Source: Thermohalobaculum sediminis
GTDB lineage: Bacteria; Pseudomonadota; Alphaproteobacteria; Rhodobacterales; Rhodobacteraceae
Assembly: GCF_023487995.1 (NCBI RefSeq)
Contig: NZ_JAMFKN010000010.1
Span: 105,383 to 169,382, forward strand
Length of the DNA stretch: 64,000 nucleotides
Direction of reading: 5' to 3'
Position 1 is the stretch's first letter. Each line of letters starts with the position of its first letter. Below, piece after piece: positions 12,402 to 21,751 of the stretch. The position numbers and the translations under genes were made by a program. The notes beneath the pieces are model-generated. The model saw only the letters and a program-made list of their open reading frames with translations, ran no database searches and had not been told where the DNA came from.

Positions 12402-13721
12402 TCAGGCGGCGACGAAATGAACCCCCGTGAACCGCCGGCGGAACGCGCCCACCTCGGGCGCCACGCCTTCCGGGTCGTTTCCCAGCGCGCGGCGGATCAG
12501 GCGCGCGAGTTCCGGCATGTCGCCCGGCCCCATTCCGGCGCGAACCACCTCGGGCACGCCCAGCCGCAACCCGTTGAGATCGTCCGCGACCGGCGACAGC
12601 GGCAGGCCGATGCCGCAGGTCAGGATACTCGCCCGCCGCAAGTGCCGCGCCGCCGCCTGCCCGCCGCCGAGGGGTGCCGCCAGCAACGCGAACTGGTGCG
12701 AGCGGGTGGCGACGCCGCCCGGCGCGAACACCTCGACCCCCTCGGCCGCCAGCGCCGCCGCCAGCGCCGCCGCGGTCTCGCGCATCGCTGCGGCATACGC
12801 TGTGCCGCAGGCCTTCCAGTCCGCCAGCGTGACCGCCAGCGCCGCCACGCGCCCCGCGTCGAAATTCGCCGTCAGCCCCGGAAACGCGATGGCGTCGAGC
12901 CGCCGCGCGAGTTCGGCTTGCGTCGTCACGATCAGGCCGCCCGCCGGACCACCCAGCGACTTGTAGGTGGACATGGTCATCAGATGTGCGCCCTCGGCCA
13001 GCGGGTCGGGCCAGGCGCCGCCGGCGATCATGCCGCACAGATGGGCCGCGTCGAACAGCAGGCGCGCGCCCACCTCGTCGGCGATTTCCCGCGCCTCACG
13101 AATAGGATGCGGCACGACGTTGAGACTGCCGCCCAGCGTGATCAGCCTGGGCTGCACCCGCCGCGCGAGATCGCGCAGGCCCTCCACATCCACCGTGTAG
13201 CCATCCGCGGCGACCGGCGCGCGGTGGATCGCGAGGCCGTAGAGCCCGGCCGCCCCCGCCTCGTGATGCGTCACATGCCCGCCGATCTCGGAGGGCGGCA
13301 CGATGATCGCGTCCCCCGGCTTCGCACAGGCCATGAAGGCATAGAGGTTCGCAAGCGCCCCCGAGGCCACGCGGACTTCGGCATAGGGCGCGCGGAACAC
13401 CTCGGAGGCAAGCTCCGCCGCGATCGCCTCGATCCGCTCGATGGCCTCGAGCCCCATCTCGTATTTCTCGCCCGGATAGCCCAGTGACGGGCGCGGGCCC
13501 AGCCCCTGCGCCATCAGCGCCTCGGCGCGCGGATTCATCATGTTGGTGGCGGGGTTGAGGTTCACGCACTCCGCCTCGTGGATGCGCCGGTTCCAGGCGG
13601 CGAGGCGCTCGATCTCGTCCGCCACGGCGGCGGGGGCGAGGCGCGCCGCGTCTCCGGCAATTTCCTGCACCAGCGTCTCCGCCCGTGCCGGGACCCAATC
13701 CCGTCGCGCCAGTCCGGCCAT
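12402..13721 (-). CDS. Serine hydroxymethyltransferase-like PLP enzyme
   Basis: A fold-type I PLP enzyme of the SHMT family (439 aa). The canonical enzyme moves a hydroxymethyl group between serine and tetrahydrofolate. The N-terminal NLNPATNMMNPRAEALM and the PSLGYPGEKYEMG region replace the usual substrate loop. The PLP region has FDAAHLCGMIAGG, and the Schiff-base lysine is in MSTYKSLGGPAGG, where classical GlyA has TTHKTLRGPRGG. These differences suggest a paralogue with another substrate, such as an alpha-methylserine or phenylserine-type aldolase, rather than housekeeping glyA. The ATG at 13721 follows GGGGAGAGGGGGCAGGGC. An ATG at 13784 is possible but has weaker coding character. Confidence 0.8.
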   Translation of the reverse strand: MAGLARRDWVPARAETLVQEIAGDAARLAPAAVADEIERLAAWNRRIHEAECVNLNPATNMMNPRAEALMAQGLGPRPSLGYPGEKYEMGLEAIERIEAIAAELASEVFRAPYAEVRVASGALANLYAFMACAKPGDAIIVPPSEIGGHVTHHEAGAAGLYGLAIHRAPVAADGYTVDVEGLRDLARRVQPRLITLGGSLNVVPHPIREAREIADEVGARLLFDAAHLCGMIAGGAWPDPLAEGAHLMTMSTYKSLGGPAGGLIVTTQAELARRLDAIAFPGLTANFDAGRVAALAVTLADWKACGTAYAAAMRETAAALAAALAAEGVEVFAPGGVATRSHQFALLAAPLGGGQAAARHLRRASILTCGIGLPLSPVADDLNGLRLGVPEVVRAGMGPGDMPELARLIRRALGNDPEGVAPEVGAFRRRFTGVHFVAA

Positions 13722-13860
13722 GCCCTGCCCCCTCTCCCCAACCTCGTCCGCGCGATCATGCGCCGGGGATGGGGCTGTGCGCAACCGTGGCCCCGCGCTC
13801 GCGGGTGGCTTTCGAATCCGTTCGGGATCAATGCGTTGAGCCTAAGCCCCCGCGTGTGAC

Positions 13861-14909
13861 TCAGGCGTCGCCAGCCGCCTCGAGGCAGCGCGAGGGCGAG
13901 AACCCCAGGCGCGCCTGTACATCCCCCCCGCTGCCCGAGCGCATGTCCAGCGTTCCGCCCGCCATCGCGGCCGCCTCTCGCAGCGCGGCGTCGGGCCGGG
14001 GCGCCGCCGCGCCTGGCAGCCGGATCTCGGACCGCGCGCGCCGCCGGGCCGCCCGCGCACCCGCCGAAGTCCCGCGGATCGCTACCGCGAGGCCCTGCTC
14101 GGCCGTGCCCTCGATGGCGACGCGGACGGCGCCGCCTTCGCCGGCCGCCCGGATCGCGTGGCGCAACAGGTCGTCGATCACGCCGCCGAGGACGGACTCG
14201 TCGCTCAGCACCCCCGGCAGCGGGCCGCAGCCTGGCACCGCCAGCGGCTCGAGCGCGACTTCGGCCGCCGCCGCCTCGGCCAGCGCCATCCGGCGTGCCC
14301 GGCCAAGCAGGCGGTGCAGATCGACCTCCACGAGGGCCCGCGCATGCCCCCCGTGCCGCCCGACGCGGCGAGGTCCAGCAGGTCCCCCGCGAGCCGCAGC
14401 ATGCGCCACGACGCGGCGGTGATATCGGCGGCGTGACGCGCGACGCGGTCGGGGCGAGGCTCCAACGCCTCGGCCCGCAGCGCATCGCCCGAGGCGATCA
14501 GCGCGCCGAGGGGCGCCTGCATGTCATGGGCGATGCGGGCGGCGTGGGGCGAGACTGACCCATCGCCCGGCGCCGCGCCACGCCCCAGCGCAGCAAAGGC
14601 GGCGAGGAGGCGGATCTTGTCCCCGCCCCGCTGGCGCCACAGGCTGACCCTGAACGCGCGCGCCCCGGCGGCCGTCACGAGGGTTGCTGATCCCTCGGCC
14701 GCGCCCTCGGCCAGCGCGCGCGCCAGCAGCGCCTCGCCCGCGAGCGGATCGGCGAAGCGGTCGACGAACCGCTCGACCGCATCGCCGAACAGGGCGATGT
14801 CGACGGGGCTGCGCTCGCGGCACTGGCCGGCCACGGTCACCGCCGCGAGCGCGATCGGCAGATCGGCGCCCGGCTCCGTCGCGTCGGTCCCTTGGCTCAC
14901 GCTCTGCAT
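13861..14909 (-). pseudogene. Histidine-kinase-like gene split by a -1 frameshift
   Basis: Reading from 14909, the first frame encodes a PAS-like N-terminus and a HisKA-like phosphoacceptor helix, RIAHDMQAPLGALIASGDAL. Coding sense is lost after LDLAASGGTGGMR. The next frame takes up at GHARALVEVDLHRLL and continues through a weakly conserved ATPase domain (DESVLGGVIDDLLRHA) to the stop at 13861. The switch fits loss of one G in a run of six (plus-strand C6 at 14347-14352). With seven, both halves join into one protein of about 350 aa. No transmembrane helix is visible, so it would be a soluble kinase. A sequencing error, a real null allele and slippage are all possible. Confidence 0.7.
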
Positions 14910-14945
14910 GCTGTCCGACCGGCCCGGCCGTCCGCGGCGGCGCGG

Positions 14946-15179
14946 TCAGCGCGACCGGTCGCGGCGCGGCGCGGGCGAACCCCGCTTCGCGCCGCCGCGC
15001 GTGCCGCGGGCCCGCTCGGCAGCGGCGCGGATCTCCTCGGCGATCTCGAGCGCCTCGTCCGGGTCGAAGTCCATCGGGATCTCGAATCCCTCTCCCTCGA
15101 CATAGATCCTCACCATCCCGATCGATGTCGGCCCGACCGAAAGGGTCGCTTCGACATCGGATTCCTTGTTCATGCCCAT
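14946..15179 (-). CDS. Small conserved protein, DUF6324-like
   Basis: A 77-residue acidic-then-basic protein. The core IGMVRIYVEGEGFEIPMDFD followed by an EALEIAEEIRAAAERAR helix resembles the DUF6324 small proteins of Rhodobacteraceae, as far as I can recall the family. The last 20 residues are Arg-, Gly- and Ser-rich and look disordered. The function is unknown. It lies 36 bp upstream of the frameshifted kinase on the same strand and may be co-transcribed with it. Confidence 0.7.
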   Translation of the reverse strand: MGMNKESDVEATLSVGPTSIGMVRIYVEGEGFEIPMDFDPDEALEIAEEIRAAAERARGTRGGAKRGSPAPRRDRSR

Positions 15180-15282
15180 CGTAAGACGCCCCGGCGACCC
15201 TGTAATTGTGACGCTTGCGCGAGATGCTACGCCATTCGGTTAATGGATACAGCCCCGATCGCTGAATCCCCGGCGGAGGTCC

Positions 15283-15311
15283 TTGAAAATTCCCGCGCCC
15301 GGCGGTAAAGG
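15283..15311 (+). promoter_or_regulatory. Sigma-70-like promoter of tRNA-His
   Basis: TTGAAA (15283-15288) and TAAAGG (15306-15311) are spaced by 17 bp and end 11 bp before the mature tRNA-His 5' end. Confidence 0.65.
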
Positions 15312-15322
15312 GGCCTCCACGT

Positions 15323-15399
<77 letters not shown>

Positions 15400-15516
15400 T
15401 TCCTCCCGCCCTGCCCGCTCCTGCCGCCATGCGTGCCCGGCCCCGCACGTCCGGTCCGAACCGCTGGCGCTGGGTGTGGCACCGAGGGACCGGTCGGGCG
15501 ACGCGATCACCCCCTT

Positions 15517-16749
15517 TCATGCGGCGCGGCCGACCGATGCTGTCGCGCCCGCGGCGGGCAGAACCCAGTCCGGCCGATCGCGCTCGCCCCACAGCCAGCC
15601 ATAGGCCGCGAGCATGCGCCGGGCCATCGCGTCCTCGGAAAAGTCGGCCTCCATCCACGCGCGCCCCCTGCGTCCCATCGCGGTACGCGCCGACGCCGGC
15701 AGGTCGAGCGCGGAGGACAGCGCAGCGGCGAGCGCGTCGACGCCGTGCTCGATCCACCATCCGCATCCCTGCGTGTCGAGGTCGGCCCAGGGCGCGCCCC
15801 TGGTCGAGATGACCGGGGTTCCGGCCGAAAGGCTCTCTGCCACCGTCATGGCGAAGTTCTCGTTCAGGCTGGGCAGAACGAACAGGTCCGAGGATGCCAG
15901 CAGCCGGACCTTGTCCTCGCCGAGCGCTGGCCCGCGCAACTCGACCCGGGCGAGCCCGAGTTTCCGGCTCAGCGCCCGCAGCTCGGCGGCATGACCGCCC
16001 TCGTCGGGCCCGACGACCAGCAGGCGCCAGCCGGGATGTCGGTCCTCGATCAGGCCCCAGGCGCGCAGCAGGCGATCGAGGCCCTTCTTGGGATGGATGC
16101 GCCCCAGCGAGACGACCGTCCGTCCGGACTTCGGGGCCGAGGCGAGCAGGGCTTCGTCGGGCAGCGCGACGCCGTTCGGGACGACGCAGACCGGTTGGCG
16201 GTGGCCGAGGCCGCGGATCTCCTCGGCCTCGGCCTCGCTGGTCGCGTGGAACATGTCGACCTGCGCGAGCGCCCGGCGCTGGAAGGCCAGCCCGAACAGC
16301 GCCTTGCGCATGGCCGAGAAGCCGAGCGCGACCGGTGACAGCATCCCGCGCGGCGCGACGACGAACTTCGCGCCCTGCGCGTGGGCTGCCCGGGCGGCGT
16401 AGATGTTCGGCATGAGCCAGAGGCCGTGATCGTGGACGATGCTCCAGCGCGTCCCGACCAGCGCGCGCCGCAGCGGCGCCGAGAAGCGCAGCCGCCCCAC
16501 CAGCGGCCACCCCGCGAAGTCGATGGGGAAGCGGAGGTCGGGATAGGGACAGGCCGGGTCCGCGGAGCCGCCGGCCGAGCAGATCGAGACATCCGCGCCA
16601 AGCCGCGCCTGCGCCCGGACGAGCCCCGCGACCGAGTAGGATGGGCCTGCCGTGGGATTGTCGAGCCCCGCGATGACATGGACGATGCCCGCCCCCTCCC
16701 GGCCGCGAAACTGACCGTCCTGCGTTGTCTCGCCCGATCTTGCGCGCAT
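15517..16749 (-). CDS. Glycosyltransferase family 4 protein
   Basis: A GT-B fold retaining glycosyltransferase of 410 residues, probably adding a sugar to the lipid-linked repeat unit of the neighbouring exopolysaccharide. The N-terminal domain has IVHVIAGLDNPTAGPSYSV and the VHDHGLWLMPNIYAARAA segment. The C-terminal nucleotide-sugar domain has VSLGRIHPKKGLDRLLRAW and the ExxxxxxxE motif in LPSLNENFAMTVAESLSAG. ATG 16749 has GAGG three bases upstream; an in-frame GTG at 16758 is an alternative. It is divergent from the acetyltransferase gene and marks the left end of the polysaccharide locus. Confidence 0.87.
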   Translation of the reverse strand: MRARSGETTQDGQFRGREGAGIVHVIAGLDNPTAGPSYSVAGLVRAQARLGADVSICSAGGSADPACPYPDLRFPIDFAGWPLVGRLRFSAPLRRALVGTRWSIVHDHGLWLMPNIYAARAAHAQGAKFVVAPRGMLSPVALGFSAMRKALFGLAFQRRALAQVDMFHATSEAEAEEIRGLGHRQPVCVVPNGVALPDEALLASAPKSGRTVVSLGRIHPKKGLDRLLRAWGLIEDRHPGWRLLVVGPDEGGHAAELRALSRKLGLARVELRGPALGEDKVRLLASSDLFVLPSLNENFAMTVAESLSAGTPVISTRGAPWADLDTQGCGWWIEHGVDALAAALSSALDLPASARTAMGRRGRAWMEADFSEDAMARRMLAAYGWLWGERDRPDWVLPAAGATASVGRAA

Positions 16750-16848
16750 CTCCCTCACGGCGCGGGCACGCGGTATCGGGCGGGCAGGCGACGACGGTGC
16801 CGCCCGGCGTGGCTTGCGGCTTTTGGCGATGCGGAGAATCTGCTAGCC

Positions 16849-17448
16849 ATGGACTTCCGTTCCTTCCCCGGTTGCGCCCCATTCCCCGCCCGAGGCGCCA
16901 TGACCGGCCTGCCTGTGAGGCCCGCCTTGTCGGACAACCGGCTTCGCTTCAGACCGATCGCGCGCCTCGACCTTGGCCGCTTCGAGCGGCCCGAGATCCC
17001 GGGGAATCCGGGCCTTGGGCGCCGTGCGGCGTGGTATCTGGTCAATGCCCTGTTCTTCCAGGGGGCGATCCTCGGGCTGATCCCGGCCTCGGTCAAATGC
17101 ACGCTGCTGCGCGCCTTCGGCGCCCGGGTCGGCCGGGGGCTGACCATCAAGCCGCGCGTCTCGATCAAGTCGCCGTGGTTCCTCGAGATCGGCGATCACA
17201 GCTGGATCGGCGAGGGCGTCTGGATCGACAACCACACTACCGTGCGGATCGGCGCCAATGTCTGCGTGAGCCAGGGCGTCTACATCTTCACCGGCAATCA
17301 CGACTGGAACGACCCGCGCTTCGCGTTCTTCTGCGAGCCGGTCGAGATCGGCGAAGGTGCCTGGATCACGGCCTTCCTCAGGATCCCGCCGGGCAGCCGG
17401 ATTCCGCCGGGAGTCGCGGTGCTCGCCGGCGCCGGGGCGGAAGCGTGA
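16849..17448 (+). CDS. WcaF-like hexapeptide-repeat acetyltransferase, short C-terminus
   Basis: A left-handed beta-helix acyltransferase (199 aa) of the WcaF/colanic acid acetyltransferase group, which puts acetyl groups from acetyl-CoA on exopolysaccharide sugars. The order of blocks is typical: AAWYLVNALFF, FGARVGRGLTIKPRVSIK, WFLEIGDHSWIGEGVWIDN and VCVSQGVYIFTGNHDWND, which carries the catalytic His. The end is odd. After EGAWITAFLRIPPGSRIPPG the usual coil closing with RDV...GNPA is missing, and the protein stops about 15-25 residues early. RDV reappears in another frame just past the stop, but what follows does not resemble the family, so the end may be diverged or frameshifted. Confidence 0.8.
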   Translation: MDFRSFPGCAPFPARGAMTGLPVRPALSDNRLRFRPIARLDLGRFERPEIPGNPGLGRRAAWYLVNALFFQGAILGLIPASVKCTLLRAFGARVGRGLTIKPRVSIKSPWFLEIGDHSWIGEGVWIDNHTTVRIGANVCVSQGVYIFTGNHDWNDPRFAFFCEPVEIGEGAWITAFLRIPPGSRIPPGVAVLAGAGAEA

Positions 17449-17530
17449 CGTACGGTCGGCGCGGCTCCGCCGCGGCCGGTCCCTTGCCACGCGGCTTGCA
17501 GGGGCTGGTGCGGGCGGCGCCGGGAACGGC

Positions 17531-19744
17531 TCAGCGCGCACCATAATACTTGTCGATCGAGCGGTACGAGTAATAGCCGTAGCCGTAGCGCGCCAGCTTC
17601 CGGGGATTGATCCGGTTCATCACGATGCCGGTCACGGGCAGGTCGGCCTGCCGGTAGAGCTGGAGCGCCGAGCCCAGCACCTCGCGCGTCGAGACGTTCC
17701 ACCGGATGGCAAAGACGGTCGCATCGGCGTGGCTCGCGATCAGCCGGGCATCGGGCACCACGAGCACCGGCGGCGTGTCGAGCACGATGAAATCGTAGCG
17801 CTTGCGCAGTTCGGCGATCAGGCGCGCGAAGGCGGCCGAGGAGAACACGTCCATCGTGTAGTTCCGCGTCCGCTCGGCGAAGATCACGTCAACCCCGCTG
17901 CGCTCGTCGTGATGGATCGCCTCGTCGAGCGCCGTCTCGCCCGAGAGGAGCGCGACGAGTCCCGACTTCGTGCCGCCCGTTGCCGCCGGATCGCCGAAGA
18001 ACTCCTTCATCACCGGGCGGCGAAGGTCGCATTCGATCAGCACCGTCCGGCGGCGCGCGCGGGCGGCCATCACCGAGAACGAGACCGACAGCGAGCTCTT
18101 GCCATCACCGGGCACCGCAGAGTTGAACATCACGACCTGCGGGGGCGTGTCGATGTTCGACAGCATGAGCGTGGCATGCATGTTGCCCACCGCCTCGGCG
18201 AAGCGCGAGCCGGGCTGTTCGACCAGCATGTTGACGAGCCGCCGGCGCCCGCGCCCGCTGGATTGCGGCACCTCGGCGATCACGGGGACCGAGGTGATGC
18301 GGGCCACGTCCTCGCGCGTCTGGATCCGGGTGTTGAGATACTCGGAGATCAGCACGAACAGGACGGCGAAGACCCCACCCCCCGCGATGGCGAGGAGCAT
18401 GGTCGACATCTTGTTCGGCGAGGTGGGGATGGGGCGCACCACCGCCTCGGAGAGGACCCGGGCATCCGCCTCCTGCAGACCCTGCTGCACCGAGATCTCG
18501 TTCATGCGCTGGAGGAAATACTCGTAGAGCGTCCGCGTCGCCTCGGTCTCCCGCTCGAGCTCCTTGACCTTGATGAGGTCGGCCGACTTGGCCTCGCGCC
18601 GCGCCTCGAGGTCGGCGATGGTGCGCTCGAGCAGCGGCAGGTTCTGCGCCGCGTCGCGCGCCTGCTGCGTCGCGCGGTCGAGATCGAGCTGCACGAGGGC
18701 CGCGATCGCGTCGACGAGGTCCGCAGGATAGGGCTCGGCCAGGCCATCGAGACGCTGCAGCCGCGAGGCGAGCGCCGGCGAGGGCGCCTCGATCAGGCGG
18801 GCCGCCGCGATGGGCTGCCCCTGGGAGAGCAGCCTTTCGACCCCGGCGCGTCCGTCCGAGGCGGCGTCGACCAGCGCCCGCGCCCGGTCGAGGCGGTCGC
18901 GCAGCTCCTTGATCTGCCGGCTCTCGGCTTCCAGCGCCTCCTCGCTGAGCACGCTCGACCCGGCCGTGTAGTCGGCGAGGCGCGACTCGGCGTTCTCGAG
19001 CCGGACCTTGAGCTCGGCCACGCGGTCCGACAGCCACAGCGCGGCCTGCTCGGCGGCGGTGAACTTGGATTCGAGCTGGTCGAGGATGTACTTCTCGGCC
19101 ACCGTGTTCGCGATCAGTGTCGATTTCGCGGCGTCCTGCGTCCTGACCGAGATCGCGAACACCGGCGCCCAGTCGTCCGGCGTCACTGTCACTGCGGCGG
19201 ACAGCAGGTCGACCGCCACAATCGTCGCCAGCCGGGCCTTCTGCTCGGGCGTCAGCTCGGGGACGGCCTCGGGCTCCTCGGCGGGCGAGACCAAGGCGAT
19301 CAGGCTGCGGATGCCGCCGATCACCAGCGCGATGGGACCCGGCGACTCGGGCGGCACGAGAAGGGGGTTGAATTCGGGGTCGCTGGTCAGATCGAGCGCG
19401 GTCACGACCCGCTCCATCAGCGCGCGCGACTCGATGATGTGCGACTGGAGCTTGATGCCCGCGAAGTCGTTCTGCACGCCGGCCACGACCGCATCGAAGC
19501 TGACGACGTTTTCCTTGCGGTTGTCGACGGCAACGACCGCCTCGGCGCTGTAGAACGGCGTCGCCACGCTGAGGTAGTAGGCAGCCAGCGCGACCATCAG
19601 CGAGGTGATGAGAACGATGGTCCACACCCGGCGCCGCAGGAGCAGCGTTATGCCGCGCAGGTCGAGATCGGCCGACCGATCGCCCGAAGGACCGGGCTCG
19701 GGCGTGTTGACGGCCCTGCCCCTCAAAGGCTTGCTCTCGTTCAT
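17531..19744 (-). CDS. Wzc-type polysaccharide co-polymerase and tyrosine kinase
   Basis: A 737-residue BY-kinase that controls length and export of exopolysaccharide in the Wzx/Wzy pathway. The N-terminal Wzz domain has TM1 (WTIVLITSLMVALAAYYLSV). A long periplasmic coiled-coil (about residues 190-400) and TM2 follow near residue 440, after the PTSPNKMSTMLLAIAGGG motif. The cytoplasmic kinase has Walker A VPGDGKSSLS, Walker A' VLIECDLRRP and Walker B FIVLDTPPVLVVPD. The last 20 residues hold seven tyrosines (GYGYYSYRSIDKYYGAR), the expected autophosphorylation cluster. ATG 19744 follows AAGGTGG; GTG 19750 is an alternative. No Wza export porin lies in this window. Confidence 0.93.
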   Translation of the reverse strand: MNESKPLRGRAVNTPEPGPSGDRSADLDLRGITLLLRRRVWTIVLITSLMVALAAYYLSVATPFYSAEAVVAVDNRKENVVSFDAVVAGVQNDFAGIKLQSHIIESRALMERVVTALDLTSDPEFNPLLVPPESPGPIALVIGGIRSLIALVSPAEEPEAVPELTPEQKARLATIVAVDLLSAAVTVTPDDWAPVFAISVRTQDAAKSTLIANTVAEKYILDQLESKFTAAEQAALWLSDRVAELKVRLENAESRLADYTAGSSVLSEEALEAESRQIKELRDRLDRARALVDAASDGRAGVERLLSQGQPIAAARLIEAPSPALASRLQRLDGLAEPYPADLVDAIAALVQLDLDRATQQARDAAQNLPLLERTIADLEARREAKSADLIKVKELERETEATRTLYEYFLQRMNEISVQQGLQEADARVLSEAVVRPIPTSPNKMSTMLLAIAGGGVFAVLFVLISEYLNTRIQTREDVARITSVPVIAEVPQSSGRGRRRLVNMLVEQPGSRFAEAVGNMHATLMLSNIDTPPQVVMFNSAVPGDGKSSLSVSFSVMAARARRRTVLIECDLRRPVMKEFFGDPAATGGTKSGLVALLSGETALDEAIHHDERSGVDVIFAERTRNYTMDVFSSAAFARLIAELRKRYDFIVLDTPPVLVVPDARLIASHADATVFAIRWNVSTREVLGSALQLYRQADLPVTGIVMNRINPRKLARYGYGYYSYRSIDKYYGAR

Positions 19745-19968
19745 TCCCACCTTGCTCCCAACGAGCGATTACGCCACGCCTGCCTGCTGAAACCGATACG
19801 GCCGCAGTCCACACCCCACAGCGCCGGAAACTACCATGAAGGTCCAGCCGCCACAACCGCCGCACGCGGCGGGCGCCCCGGGCCGGGCGCGCGCTCCTCG
19901 CCCTCCCGCGCAACGCCACTTGGGGCGCGCCTAGGTTCCGGCCGAGACCTGGGCAAGGGAGTTCCTCG

Positions 19969-21747
19969 ATGCGAATGAAGGACTGGCTCGATCGGCGCCC
20001 CTGCGCCGTGAGTTTTGGGCGGCGCGGTGGCGGCTTCACGGCATTGCAACGCGACGCGCAGGCGGTGTTCCTGATCTCGGACAGCGGCGACACGGTCGAG
20101 ATCCCGACCGCGGGCGATGGCCTGGCCGGCGTTCTGGACGCGCCGGGCCGCGCCAAGATGGATCTGCTGGTGACCGCGGGCAGCGGCCGGGCGAGCGCCG
20201 CCACTGCCGGGACGGCGGGCGGCCTCGAGGTCCCCGCCACGATCGGGCGGCTCGATCTCGGCGGCGTGGGGCTGCATCCCGTGGCCTACCGCCGAGCGCC
20301 AGCCGAGCCCGCGCACGCGCTGAAGCTGCGCACCATGGATCGCCACCTGCCGGACGGCAGCACCGACGCGGCGAATGGCGGCTGGTGGGAGATCGTCGAG
20401 GACCCGCAGGGTGTGAACGTGGTCGCCGCCGGCGCCGATCCGTCTGGCGTGGCGGACAGCACGGCGGCATTCGCCGCGGCCCTTGCGGTGTCGGGCCGGA
20501 TCTACGGGCCGGCGGGCACCTACCGTCTGCGCGGACTTAACCTCGACGGCACGCGCCGCAAGCTGAGCTTTGCCGATGCGCGGCTGGTCAACGACTTCGG
20601 CGACGGCGCGCCGATGTTCGTGATGGCCGCGTCGGCGAGTTTCCTCGACAGCGCCATCGAGGCCGAGTCGCTGACCTGCACCTCGGGCGCGGGCGCGATG
20701 TTCGACGTCCGCGGCGTGGTCTCCCGCCTCGGCGTCACGGTGCGCAACATCATCCAGAACAGCAACGCGGCGACGATCACCAACGCCTCGGCGCCCGCCA
20801 CCGCGCAGATGTTCCACGCGACATGGCGCGTGCAGTTCTGGGACGCGGCCGCGTCCAACACCGTGAGCGTGATCGACTGGTCGGGCCCGGGGAACCGCTT
20901 CAACGCCAACCGCTTCGACGTGCGGCGCTGCGACGGCGTGTCGGTGCCCTGGGCACGGATCGAGACCACCGACACGAACCGGTTCAAGGGCCTCGTCTTC
21001 GAGGGGTTCCAGCTCGAGCTTTGCGATCACGGCTGGCTGCGGCTGGGCGGATGCGCGCATGTCGCCATCCGTGACGTGGTGTCGTTCGACAACGGCACGA
21101 TCGACGCCCCTCTGGTCGAGATCGCCGACAGCCCCGGAGGGGCGACACCCGTGAACCTGTCGGTGAACGGGCTGTTCCGTGCCGGAGGGGTGCTTGCGGG
21201 CACCTCGGACATCCTGATTTCGGCCGCGTCGGCACGCGGCGTCGCGATAGAGCGCTGCGGCGCCGAGACGGCCGCGAGCGGCTTCCGGATCGATCTCGGC
21301 AACAACACCCGCACGAGCCTACGAGAGCTGACCTTCGCCACCGTCGTCAACGACCCATCGGGCGGCAACCTGCGGCTCAACCATCGTGACTGGGACACCA
21401 GTCTGAGCGGCATCAAGACGCCGGCGCTGGTGGTTCCGCATGGGACGCTTGCCTCGGACCGGCAGGTGATTGCGAACGGCACAATCGCCTATGACGGCCG
21501 CAGCGGGATCATCATCGACACCGAGGGCAATGCCGCGACCGATGACCTCGACACGATCGACGTCACGAACGCGCCGAACGGAACGCTCGTGTTCCTTGGC
21601 ACCTTCGTCGACACCCGCGACGTGGTGGTGAAGCACAACACCGGGAACATCGTGCTCAAGGCCGGGTCGGATACAACCCTGGCCTCGCGCTCGCAGCTCG
21701 TGACGCTGCGCTACAATGCCGGCGTCGCGCGGTGGATCGAGGTCTGA
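19969..21747 (+). CDS. Right-handed beta-helix (pectate-lyase-3-like) protein
   Basis: A 592-residue protein between the Wzc and Wzy genes. The GADPSGVADSTAAFAAAL block near residue 150 followed by GPAGTYRL is the opening of the pectate lyase 3/tailspike family, whose members cleave or bind polysaccharides. Residues 190-470 read as irregular parallel beta-helix coils rich in short V/I-x-N repeats. Residues 500-590 form a separate beta-rich end resembling phage tail-fibre or spike heads. No N-terminal signal peptide is visible (MRMKDWLDRRPCAVSFGRRG), so export by type I or another leaderless route must be assumed if it is extracellular. Catalytic residues cannot be assigned by eye. It starts 224 bp from the divergent kinase gene. 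Confidence 0.75.
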   Translation: MRMKDWLDRRPCAVSFGRRGGGFTALQRDAQAVFLISDSGDTVEIPTAGDGLAGVLDAPGRAKMDLLVTAGSGRASAATAGTAGGLEVPATIGRLDLGGVGLHPVAYRRAPAEPAHALKLRTMDRHLPDGSTDAANGGWWEIVEDPQGVNVVAAGADPSGVADSTAAFAAALAVSGRIYGPAGTYRLRGLNLDGTRRKLSFADARLVNDFGDGAPMFVMAASASFLDSAIEAESLTCTSGAGAMFDVRGVVSRLGVTVRNIIQNSNAATITNASAPATAQMFHATWRVQFWDAAASNTVSVIDWSGPGNRFNANRFDVRRCDGVSVPWARIETTDTNRFKGLVFEGFQLELCDHGWLRLGGCAHVAIRDVVSFDNGTIDAPLVEIADSPGGATPVNLSVNGLFRAGGVLAGTSDILISAASARGVAIERCGAETAASGFRIDLGNNTRTSLRELTFATVVNDPSGGNLRLNHRDWDTSLSGIKTPALVVPHGTLASDRQVIANGTIAYDGRSGIIIDTEGNAATDDLDTIDVTNAPNGTLVFLGTFVDTRDVVVKHNTGNIVLKAGSDTTLASRSQLVTLRYNAGVARWIEV

Positions 21748-21751
21748 CGCC

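Noticed and set aside
16849..17448. Joining the WcaF-like gene to a downstream frame as one frameshifted gene
   Set aside because: Beyond an isolated RDV the downstream frame does not match the expected GNPA ending, so I kept the annotated stop.
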